Of a stretch of DNA of 64,000 nt, positions 55,596-64,000 are shown piece after piece. The stretch's first letter is position 1. Each line of letters starts with the position of its first letter. The notes under the pieces were generated by a model, which searched no databases, was not told the origin of the DNA, and was given only the letters and a program-made list of their open reading frames with translations. The position numbers and the translations under genes are program-made. Origin of the DNA: Helicoverpa zea (Eukaryota > Arthropoda > Insecta > Lepidoptera > Noctuidae); contig NC_061455.1 in assembly GCF_022581195.2 (NCBI RefSeq), positions 8,366,120 to 8,430,119 of the forward strand, given 5' to 3'.

Positions 55596-55921
55596 GTTTT
55601 TGGGAACAAGCAGTGTTTAAACACACAAGACGGCATATTTGGATTAAGTATAGGTAATGACAAATCACTAGTGACGTGTGAGCGAGACGACGCGTAGCTC
55701 TGCTCGGTACTGTTGCGAGTTTATATTAGCTTTTGATTTTGTATTTGCTTTGGTGGACACACTCGCGTGTTCTGAGCGCTGTATCTGCCTATTTCTTTGA
55801 TCTAAAAGTCCGCCTTTGTACATTTTTTACATGTTGGTAAAAAAAAAAATTGTTTCAAAAGAAGGAAATAAGACAAGCCCAATTAGTTTTCTTTCATTTA
55901 TTGATTAGTTACATCCGGATG
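55596..55921. other. Spacer and 3' flank of the NIPA gene
   Basis: Nothing recognised apart from the minus-strand AATAAA at 55902-55897, about 20 bases after the NIPA stop codon. Confidence 0.5.
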
Positions 55922-57117
55922 TTACAACTGTCTCATATGAGAACTTAAAACATAGTTTTCGGGGTCTCTAGGTTCAGCAGCATGCAAGTTCATGGTACTT
56001 CTTCTGTTTCGTGTGTTAAGGTTTAAATCTTTAAAAGATATTTTGAAATCTTTAAATGCATTCAACATAAATACTGCTGTTATTACTACTAGGAAACCAC
56101 ATAAGCAACCAATGATATCTACCGTGTTCATATGATCCCATTCTTTGAACAGGATACCTGATGCAATAATGACTAATATAGTAAACATGACATAATAAAC
56201 AGGTGTAACAACACTGGTATTAAATATATCTAGTGACTTATTCAAATAATTCATTTGAATCATAATACATATGACTGCAGTTATACATAACAACCAGAAC
56301 ATGTAATTAGTAAAATTATTTACATTACTGGAAAAACTTTCTCTTATTCCTAAAGCAACTCCTTTACAAAATACCACAGTCAAACTACCAATAGATGAAC
56401 AAAGCAATAAGTAAACCAAAATATTTGTATTACCAAACCTTGGTATAAAAACTAATTTTATAATGAGACCCATTAGAAATATCGTTCCCACATAACTTAG
56501 AAACAAATAGTCAAATAACTTATTTAATAACTCACTAAAACTTGACACTTCTTCTGATTTAGGTGAATGTATTACAAATATGACTGATCCAATTATGCAC
56601 AGAAAACAACCAATCTGAAAAAAAAAATAATATGTAAATGAACAACCTTCAAAAACAAATAAAATAACATACATTTTAAACCATACTTTTCCTATAAAGT
56701 TAAGTTTCTCATTAAGAAATTTAGAAGAAAGCACTGCTGCAACAAGTACACTAAGAGCACCCAACGGAGTCACCAGTGCTGCTGGTGCAAATGCATATGC
56801 TAGTAAATTAGCTGCCTCTCCAATACCCACTGTAAGAATATCCAGTAATTAATTAAAGGTTTAATATGAGAAACGAAATTGGTGTCAAGTTACCTACTTG
56901 TGAGAAGCCCAAGCCACCACAGCCATTGTTTTAAATAAGCAAATCCACCCGCAGATGCCCTCACATTTCCAGAGGCTTGGAGTTTTTTTAAAGCAACTTT
57001 TTTGATTATGAAACTTGCTCCTATAAATACACTAGATGATACAGCAAGACTTAACCCAATTGTAAAGTGGGTATTATTATAGTTTTGTCCATTTATAGTA
57101 AGATGGGATGTCTTCAT
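55922..57117 (-). CDS. NIPA-family magnesium transporter (spichthyin-like)
   Basis: Three exons (57117-56898, 56829-56687, 56614-55922) join in frame to give 351 residues. The first join makes LLTMGIGEAAN and the second GKIGCF, both matching the family. About nine membrane segments are visible. Hallmarks are SFIIKK (residues 36-40), YAFAPAALVTPLGALSVL (about 85-102), FGNTNILVY, and LDIFNTSVVTPVYYV, with a cytoplasmic tail ending SSHMRQL. NIPA proteins carry Mg2+ and act at early endosomes and the plasma membrane; the fly protein, spichthyin, also dampens BMP signalling. Similarity is to NIPA1/2 rather than NIPA3/4, judged by length. The short intron 1 (68 bp) and 72-bp intron 2 are typical of insects. 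The 3' UTR is very short. Confidence 0.93.
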
Positions 57118-57729
57118 TGTGAATGTATATAAGTATAAACAAATAATATTAATACATTACAAACTATATTAAAATGACAGGTAAGAGCAGAACACATCCA
57201 GTGTGAATCATATTCAATGTTATCTCTCTTTATCTGATAGTTGAACTATCCTTACTTTCAACATTGAATCATAAAATTAAGTTTAAATTATCTGCCATCT
57301 ATGAGGGTCTCTGCCTTTATTTGTATACGGAGTATTCTAACTGAAAATAACATGGAATCTCATAACTTCGAGTATATTGCTACGAGTAGATACTAAAATT
57401 GTAGCCTTTTTGCAAGGAACGAACAACGGTTGCGATTTCACTTATCAATTCCATTTATCCAATAATTGAAAATTAGTCGTAGGAAACCAACCCCACTTAT
57501 TTATGAATGAACTTATTCATGAAAGGATACACAGATTAATTAATTTCTGTAGCAAGCTATAATAATACTTATTTGATTAGTCAGTTATGTTCCTATGTCC
57601 TATACTTTAACGACTAATGACGACAAATGACAAATTGACCCAAGGTTTTGTTTGACCTCTAAGCCAAAGAGTAAAGTAATATATAGGGCTCTAAGCTCGA
57701 TGGTTTGACCATAGACGGAGGGGAGGGGC
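57118..57729. other. NIPA upstream region; flank of P-like copy 2
   Basis: Probable promoter and 5' UTR of the NIPA gene. 57690-57706 contains the complement of CCATCGAGCTTAGA, the start of the 13.5/23.4-kb duplicated unit. GGAGGGGC at 57722-57729 is the left target duplication of the P-like element. Confidence 0.5.
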
Positions 57730-58701
57730 CATAGATATAATATTACTAAACAAGATTGCGCACGCTCAAAATATATATTTACGAAAATGAACTCTATTCT
57801 AACGCAATAAGGTACTAAATTGGTTGCATAATACACAGAGGCAAATCCGAGCCAAGAGGGATAGTTCGAACGGAGGCTGTTTGTCTCTTTCTAACACCTT
57901 GCCAGCATAAAAAAAAATGTTGTGATCAAAAGTTTTGTCTTCCCAAAAACAATTGAATCACTTATATTTTTATCTTATTTTAACAATTGTAAGTCAACAA
58001 ATTAATAACAATCGCATTAATTTATTCGTATTTATTATTAAAACATAAACAACATAAATTTTTATTTTGCTTTTTTTTTTTTTTCTAGCGGTAACCCTGA
58101 ACATTCTTGGCGCGTAATCAGCATTTAAAATTTTGTTTATATTTTTTTGTATTAAATCAATTTAAACTATTAAAATGGTGAAAAAGTGTTGCGTTTCTAC
58201 TTGCAAAAGTGAATCCTATGGTGGTTGCAATATATCGTTCCACAGGTTAGCTAATAATAACATTTTCGTAAACCAAACAACTAGGGTGCCCATGAATTCT
58301 AGTAACGAGTCAAAATATGGGTGATGGATTTTAAAACTGTTGTACTATTGTTATAGCTTCCCAAAAAATGAAGAAAGGCGACATAAATGGCTCAGCAGTC
58401 TATATATGAAGTAGAAATACAAAAAAAACAGTCTTCACTTCGAATCTTCCTGCTTTTATACTGCTAATTTCCGCTAATTATTAAAAGCCTTTATTAGTAT
58501 CTTAAGGTCACAAACTGCGTAAGTTAAAACTTCAATACTAATCTGTGTTTAATAATCTTAGCAAATTCGGATTTGTCTCACATAGCTTAATCTCATAGTC
58601 ACCCTATTAGAAAGGGACAGACAGCCTCCGTACTAACTGTTTCACTCGGCTCGTTTTTTGGGTTTATATGCGCAGTCCTGTTTACTAATATTATGTCTAT
58701 G
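57730..58701 (+). mobile_element. P-element-like transposon, copy 2
   Basis: 972 bp with the same termini as copy 1. The THAP start (ATG near 58174) keeps a good exon 1 donor, CACAGGTTAG; exon 2 begins after TATAG near 58358. The left 8-bp flank is GGAGGGGC. The right flank is GGAATAAG, not a match, but the missing duplication is found inverted at 58809-58816. Confidence 0.8.
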
Positions 58702-58816
58702 GGAATAAGTCAATGAGTGAAGCAGATTTCCTTTCCTTTCCCCGCCCTAGGCCCTACGCCTCGGCGTCAAACAAACTGACAGACAAGACAATGTCACTGA
58801 CGCAGTCTGCCCCTCC
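58702..58816. other. Inverted 115-bp segment next to P-like copy 2
   Basis: The segment lies between ATATTATGTCTATG (58688-58701) and its exact complement CATAGACATAATAT (58817-58830). It ends GCCCCTCC, the complement of the left target duplication. Read inverted, it restores GGAGGGGC at the right side of the element. Confidence 0.65.
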
Positions 58817-59111
58817 CATAGACATAATATTTACTATACTCTATGATTTCAATTTATTTCTGTCCACGTCACTAAAATAATTCCATATTTCTTTAATACT
58901 TTTGTGCGGTTTATGTTACGAGTTAATATTTTTTTATACCGATTGTGTTAAGTACCATATATTGTGAAAACAGGCTGAAAAGCACTCCAGTTATATTTTT
59001 AGTCCAATCGTGCTATTCCTATTGATTTACACTAATGGCACCCAGTGCTTAGAGTCGTCAAGGCCCAGTACCAATCGAAACATTAATATATTCTCTTGAA
59101 AGTATTATAGA

Positions 59112-59150
59112 ATGCGATGCTACCTCGTAGGCGAAACATTGGAGGAGTGA
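59112..59150 (+). promoter_or_regulatory. Upstream ORF overlapping the syntaxin-5 start
   Basis: An ATG at 59112 lies five bases before the syntaxin-5 start and in another frame. It runs 12 codons to TGA at 59148-59150, inside the coding region. After that stop, the next ATG in any frame is at 59345, in frame with syntaxin-5 (Met77). Ribosomes that use the upstream ATG could therefore reinitiate to make only a shorter protein. Confidence 0.5.
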
Positions 59151-60600
59151 CAGAGCGATCAACGTTGGAAAACGATTTAGAAACTTATAATAAATTAGAT
59201 AAGAAAGGAGTACAGCTACTGAATAATAATTCAAGTGTTTTTATTCCGTTTCCAAAGACGGAAGTGAAACAAAGCCATTCAAGTCATATTATTCAGACTG
59301 ATATAAAATTCGACATTCTTGAAGAATTTGTGTTTGAGCCAGTTATGGCTGCTCGAGACAGAACCAATGAATTCATATCAGCAGTGCGGAGCTTGCAGGG
59401 AAGGACTCTGGCCAGGCCAGTTATAAGAGATGAACGGAAAGCCCAAATGCTTGAGACTTACTCTCAATTTATGAGTATGGCAAAAGTGATCAGTAAAAAT
59501 ATTACCAGTACTTATGCCAAGCTTGAAAAATTGGCAATGTGTAAGTATATAAAAATCTTGTGTGAATTTTTATATCACTTTTATCTGAAACTTTAACATG
59601 TACTCTTTTTTTGTGCAGTGGCCAAAAAGAAGTCTTTATTTGATGATCGACCAACAGAGATACAGGAGCTAACATATATTATAAAAGGAGACTTGAGTTC
59701 TTTGAATCAGCAAATAGCCAGGCTAGGTGAAATGCCTAGAGGGCGCAGAAGTATGCACAGTCATTCATCTAGTGTAGTGCTTGCTTTACAATCACGTTTG
59801 GCATCAATGAGTAATCAGTTCAAACAGGTATATATTTAATATTGTAGAGGATTCTTTTTTTGTTAGTACCTTAAATTCACAAGCTTATGCATTGATTTTG
59901 AGCTTATGCAGTCTTGTAAAAGTACTCTGTCTCTTAGCAAGACTGGCTATATTTCAACTGGAAGAAGTTTCCTTGGGACCCAGGTGAAGCAACGAGAGAC
60001 AGATATGTTTTTATCATACAAAAATAAATTATAGAGCAAATTCAGCTTAATTACAACAAATCAACTTGTATGATGTAGGAAAGTAATACAATTGTAATTG
60101 GATTATGCCTGTTATATGTTTGTTTTATATTTACTTTTCAGGTTCTGGAAGTGAGATCTGAGAACTTGAAACATCAAAACAACAGAAGAGAACAGTTCTC
60201 GAGAGTGGGACCTGTAGTTAAAGAAGTCCCCTCTCTCTTACAACTGGATGATGTGAGCATAGATTTGGGTGATGCACCTGCCATGCAAACTCAACAGTTA
60301 GCAATGCGAGATGATTCAGACACATATGTACAACAAAGGGCTGAAACCATGCACAACATAGAGAGTACTATTGTGGAATTAGGAGGAATATTTCAGCAAC
60401 TAGCACATATGGTGAAAGAACAAGATGAAGCTATTGGTAGAATTGATGCAAACATTCAAGAAGCAGAAATGAATGTGGAGGCTGGTCACAGAGAGATCAT
60501 GAAGTACTTCCAAAGTGTTACTGGCAACAGGGCCTTGATGTTTAAAGTTTTTGGTGTTTTAATATTCTTTTTCATATTTTTTGTTGTTGTAATGGCTTAA
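59117..60600 (+). CDS. Syx5: Syntaxin-5 (Qa-SNARE of the ER-Golgi pathway)
   Basis: Three exons (59117-59540, 59619-59827, 60142-60600) join in frame to give 363 residues. The start MLPRRRNIGG has a basic RRR like the ER-retrieval signal of long mammalian syntaxin-5. Met77 begins MAARDRTNEF, the Sly1-binding peptide that starts the short isoform. A three-helix regulatory domain follows (about 80-215; SLFDDRPTEIQELTYIIK at its end region), then the Qa-SNARE motif (about 275-335; QQRAETMHNIESTIVELGGI, HMVKEQDEAIGRID) and a C-terminal anchor (about 342-363). It drives fusion of ER-derived vesicles at the cis-Golgi and within the stack. Length and motifs agree with a full gene. Confidence 0.96.
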
Positions 60601-61146
60601 TAGTGGCCCAATTCTCTGTTTGAAGTTTTTGAACTTTCATACCAAAAGTTGAAAGTACCGGATAAACCAATTAAAGATAAAAACCCAGTCAAATGCAAGA
60701 CCATACCATTATCTAAAAAAGTAGCAAAAAATCATGTTTCTTACCTTGAAATATTTATTTTATTTTAGTATTCCTTGGTATTCTATTTAAGAATTCAACT
60801 GTCACAGACAGCCAGTAAAGCCCTAAATAATAATGGGGAAAACCCCAAAAAATTACAGTCACAATCTACATATTTCAATACATTTTTTTAAATAGTAAAT
60901 TACTTGCATAGGTGTTGCTTGATTATGTTGACTTACGATTGCATATGATTTTTACAGTACAAAAAGAGGAGAAATGAGCTTCCAGCAATTCTCAACATAC
61001 TCAGTCAATTGCCAAGCAGCGCTTGACTATGTATTTTACTTTGTTGTAGATTAAAAATCCTAATATGAAATGTACAACAAAAATAATGTAGTATAGTAAC
61101 AGTAGGAACTTCAATAATTTAGCATTGGCAAATAGGTTTGACTCTA
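60601..61146. other. Syntaxin-5 downstream region
   Basis: Probable 3' UTR and spacer, AT-rich. No repeat ends were recognised before the MITE cluster. Confidence 0.5.
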
Positions 61147-61149
61147 TTA

Positions 61150-61387
61150 GGGTGCGTCCACATCTGGCGAATGCGCAGCACGCGAGCTGCGCGCGTGCAT
61201 TTTTGTTCGTGCGCCGCTTCTGCGCCGCTCGCGCGCAGCTCGCGCGCGACCTAAGCGCTCTATACGAGCCTTGCGTGAGTTGCGCTAAAGAGGCCCACCG
61301 AACTATTGCAGTGACTGCACGCGCGCAGCTCGCGGACAGCTCGCGATCGGCTCGCGTGCTGCGCATTCGCCAGATGTGGACGCACCC
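61150..61387. mobile_element. Harbinger-like MITE A
   Basis: The ends are GGGTGCGTCCACATCTGGCG and its exact complement. TTA lies on both sides (61147-61149, 61388-61390). The interior is GC-rich with repeated GAGCTGCGCGCG words. Confidence 0.85.
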
Positions 61388-61390
61388 TTA

Positions 61391-61543
61391 GGGTCAATTC
61401 CCACTGAAAGAGCAGCGGCCGGCAGCGGCCGTAATTGCAAGGGATTGAGCGCGAGCGCGGCGGGCCGCGCGGCGCCGCACCGCGCCGCGCTCTTACATTT
61501 TCCGTGCTCTTACGGCCGCTGCTCTTTCAGTGGGAATTGACCC
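61391..61543. mobile_element. Harbinger-like MITE B, sharing a TTA with MITE A
   Basis: The ends are GGGTCAATTCCCACTGAAAG and its exact complement, with GCAGCGGCCG next. TTA lies on both sides (61388-61390, 61544-61546). The left TTA is the right TTA of MITE A, so one inserted at the duplicated target of the other. Confidence 0.85.
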
Positions 61544-61833
61544 TTAAAGGCATTGCCGGTTATCGATTTTCGACTTTTGGTAGGTTTGTAATATATTGTG
61601 AATATGTAGATTATTTTGTGATATATAAACAAAGGGATTAAAAAATACTATTAAAATATATATATATGTTCTATGACATTTAAGAAAGGATAATGCCCAA
61701 AAACCTAGAATCTATTGAAATGACTTATGTTTGGTAAGGTATAGCAGATATACTGTGTCCTAAATCCAATATTAGTTTTCGCAAAAAAAATCACCCAGTA
61801 CTGAAAAATATCGTAACTAATTTACTGTCACAC

Positions 61834-62026
61834 TTACGGCCAGTTTATTCATCAAAAGTTAAAGTTAAAGTAATGTCTAAAGTTAAAGTAACGGTCAAAT
61901 TTGTTTTTTCAAGGCTAAAGTGACAGCAACATTCATAGAAAAATTGAATTTAACCGTTACTTTAACTTTAGTCATTACTTTGACTTTTACTTTGGCTTTA
62001 ACTTTTGATGAAGAAACTGGCTGTAA
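61834..62026. mobile_element. Foldback MITE C with AAAGTTAAAGT repeats
   Basis: The ends are TTACGGCCAGTTTATTCATC and TTACAGCCAGTTTCTTCATC in complement. The arms consist of AAAGTTAAAGTAA-like repeats. The target duplication is unclear because MITE D adjoins. Confidence 0.7.
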
Positions 62027-62279
62027 GGGTCCATTCACACAGACCGGCTCGGAGAGCATCGGTGCGCTTTTTTCTTTTCACACAGACCGGAATCCAAACG
62101 TCTGCAAGACCGAGAAAAAATACGCGATCGGAGCCGGTCACACCGAGCGCCTTCGAGCATTCTTAATGACAAAGGCAGTGCGAATGCAAAAATAAATCTT
62201 ATTACAAATACTAAGTACTCTATTTTCAACGTGTTGAGAATTTGTTCTCCTCTCCGAGCCGGTCTGTCTGAACGGACCC
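62027..62279. mobile_element. Harbinger-like MITE D
   Basis: The ends are GGGTCCATTCACACAGACCG and GGGTCCGTTCAGACAGACCG in complement. Flanked by TAA at the left and TTA at the right, an imperfect match to a 3-bp duplication. It directly follows MITE C. Confidence 0.7.
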
Positions 62280-62284
62280 TTATA

Positions 62285-62490
62285 TTATGAAGGTGAAATT
62301 CAGGCTCGATTCTGCAAATTTTACTGACATACGTTTCACATCCGACTAAGATCCAATCACGACTCAATTAAGATTGAAGCGTATGTGGCATTCCACTGTT
62401 TTTTCTTTTAAATAAACGTTTTTATCCTTTTCTGTCATTCAATAATGAATCATTTTGTCTGCAAATGATTTACGATTGCAAAATGATTCA
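62285..62490. repeat. Fragment of the 54.5-kb MITE family
   Basis: GAAGCGTATGTGGCATTCCA through AATGATTTACGATTGCAAAA matches 54580-54740. Confidence 0.7.
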
Positions 62491-62494
62491 TGAT

Positions 62495-62575
62495 GAAGCT
62501 TCTTTAAATCTATTGCTGACTCTTTCTTTGTCAAGAAGACAAAAAGTGTCAGCAATAGATTTAATGAAGCTTTAA
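62495..62575. repeat. Short perfect-stem hairpin
   Basis: TAAATCTATTGCTGAC and its complement GTCAGCAATAGATTTA form a 16-bp perfect stem. An inner TTTGTC/GACAAA pair and an outer AAGCTT/AAGCTT pair extend it. The total is about 80 nt. Confidence 0.6.
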
Positions 62576-62723
62576 TTTTAATGGAGCTTTGTGCAACTGA
62601 CGGTCTGTTTTTCGTTTGGGCATCCTCCTTTGTATAAAGCTATTAACACTAATACTGTAAGTATAGACTCACGCGGCATATATAATAAAGGGAGCCCTAA
62701 ATACATACTTCTTTAATTCTTAC

Positions 62724-62896
62724 CTTAATAATGTCATATTGGCCACAGAACATCTTGGATAGATGAGAGTGCCCCCATGGGTGTACTTTGCGTGTTTTCG
62801 TTAATGCCTCAAGAATTCCGCGGTAGCAGGTAAAACACACGTCTTTCAAGACCACGGGTAAAGAGTAGGACGAACGTTGATGATTAAAAACCTTTT
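62724..62896 (-). CDS. Possible exon of an unrecognised gene
   Basis: On the minus strand an open stretch of 57 codons runs from a possible acceptor (AATCAG, weak pyrimidine tract) at 62897-62902 to a consensus donor, AAG|GTAAGA, at 62723. It reads from KVFNHQRSSYSLPVVLKD to MFCGQYDIIK and is rich in Cys and His. Alternatively the ATG at 62753-62751 (AAGATGT, good context) is a true start, giving a first coding exon of ten residues after a 5' UTR. The partner exon would lie at lower coordinates, beyond the MITE cluster, and was not found. The family is not recognised, and chance is possible. Confidence 0.25.
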
Positions 62897-62902
62897 CTGA
62901 TT

Positions 62903-63430
62903 TATATACTCGAGGCAGGCTTCATCATGTCTAGCATTTGACAAATTGCATGTACAAAATTTCCTATGACTTGTGTCGATCCCGAAACTCTTTATCTCGC
63001 TTTGACGTCAGTGCGTTAAACGTAGATTTGGACAAGGAGGAATCTGTTAAAGCACGACTTTGTGACAATATATCGGTGTTTATTCGATGAACATGCTTCC
63101 GCTAGAAAATCTCTGTTTCATAAATTGCACTATATAATGCTGTTGAAGTAAAGTTATAGTAGGTACCTATGCCGTTTGTAATAAGTAGGTAGATCTACAT
63201 TAAAGATTAGGTATATTTCATGTTTTTTTAAGATTAGGTAAATTATCCTATAACTTTTCAATTACTAACGGAAAATCATTGATACTTGGCAACATGTTTC
63301 AGACACTTACAAGGTTTGTGTAAACGTGAAAATCTAGACCCCAAACTGCATATTTTAAGAACTAAGACCTAATAAGTGTATTTTACGTTTATATTTTTAT
63401 CTTTTAAACCCTACGATTTTTTCTAAATCT
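62903..63430. other. Spacer, nothing recognised
   Basis: AT-rich with no frame, RNA gene or repeat terminus found. Confidence 0.4.
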
Positions 63431-63499
63431 GTTTTTTAAACAAATATAAACAAATTCAAAACAACGTATGTAAAAATCTACAGCTCTCTACGTAAGCGC

Positions 63500-63790
63500 T
63501 TTATATGAAAACTAGCTAATGACCAAACGTTCGCGTAGCGGAAACTTGAATTTCTCCGAAGTTTATGCATGAACTGATTTTATTCATACATAAATAAATA
63601 TACACAAATACACACTAATTTTTGGACACATCTCTTTTCTTCTAAAGTCTATGGATTAAAAAAAGGTCCGCCAGGACAACGTTCGCCCAGCGGAATCAGT
63701 TTTTGGTGAATTTCTCCACAATGGCTGCATAATTAAAATCTTTAAATTCAACAACATTCCGCTGCGCGAACGCACACGGCCAGCTAGTAT
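63500..63790. mobile_element. Helitron-like segment
   Basis: The left end AACTAGCTAATGACCAAACG and right end CGAACGCACACGGCCAGCTA followed by GT resemble the CTAG ends of moth Helitron-like elements. TTCGCGTAGCGGAA and TTCGCCCAGCGGAA are internal repeats. The orientation is uncertain. Confidence 0.5.
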
Positions 63791-64000
63791 TAAAATATAA
63801 TAATTCCAAGTGAAAACAACTTTTAATGACGAATTATTATTTATTAGATTAGATTATTGGAGACATGACAGATTAAATATACATTTTATAAAAAAGGACA
63901 ATTCATAATTTGCAAATGGATAAAAAAATTAAATTAAGTTTATACTCAAATAAATCCTGCCATAAACTTATTTATTATTAGATTGTGTCCTCCATTGAAA
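63791..64000. other. Window end, nothing recognised
   Basis: AT-rich, with no feature. Confidence 0.4.

Overview
This is eukaryotic, almost certainly lepidopteran (moth) nuclear DNA. The evidence is AT-rich sequence, short exons with GT-AG introns, insect-type proteins, and repeat families typical of moths: Lep1-type Helitrons, tRNA-headed SINEs, Jockey and BEL/Pao elements, and CAGTGGCGG-ended hAT elements. There are five confident host genes. Most of the remainder is nested mobile DNA.

Host genes: MED8 (Mediator head subunit; minus, four exons, 8776-11600); a divergent TATA-binding-protein paralogue (plus, six exons, 25837-28601); a membrane RING E3 ligase of RNF26 type (minus, single exon, 29419-30393); a NIPA-family magnesium transporter (minus, three exons, 55922-57117); and syntaxin-5 (plus, three exons, 59117-60600). 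A possible further exon lies at 62724-62896 (minus). All exon joins were checked for frame. The genes look like independent housekeeping loci: two transcription factors, one ubiquitin ligase, one transporter and one Golgi SNARE.

Layout: 1-648 is the right end of a Spy-like transposon. 1808-6851 is a noncoding LTR element whose interior holds SINE heads, a dead LINE fragment and an 18-bp minisatellite. 7376-8485 is a palindromic MITE split by a Jockey LINE. 12.3-13.3 kb is a nested GC-rich MITE pair. 13474-25348 is a tandem duplication; its left copy took a MULE-like element, a P-like element and a complete BEL/Pao element, and its right copy took a MITE and a Helitron-like piece. 30.9-32.1 kb is a hAT element. 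32506-40972 is one 8.5-kb insertion made of inverted and tandem modules. 41033-44892 is a complete Spy-like element. 45849-54303 looks like a second noncoding LTR element filled with satellite arrays. 54466-55595 is an inverted copy of the sequence around these insertions and preserves their empty sites. Near syntaxin-5 there is a third P-like copy, and at 61.1-62.3 kb a cluster of palindromic MITEs.

The strongest unusual points are a transposon inserted between AAA and TTT without target duplication; three P-like elements that keep a THAP-domain start; a BEL/Pao element with matching LTRs but an in-frame loss within reverse transcriptase; an 18-bp minisatellite whose units keep hairpin pairing; and a syntaxin-5 start region arranged for two isoforms.
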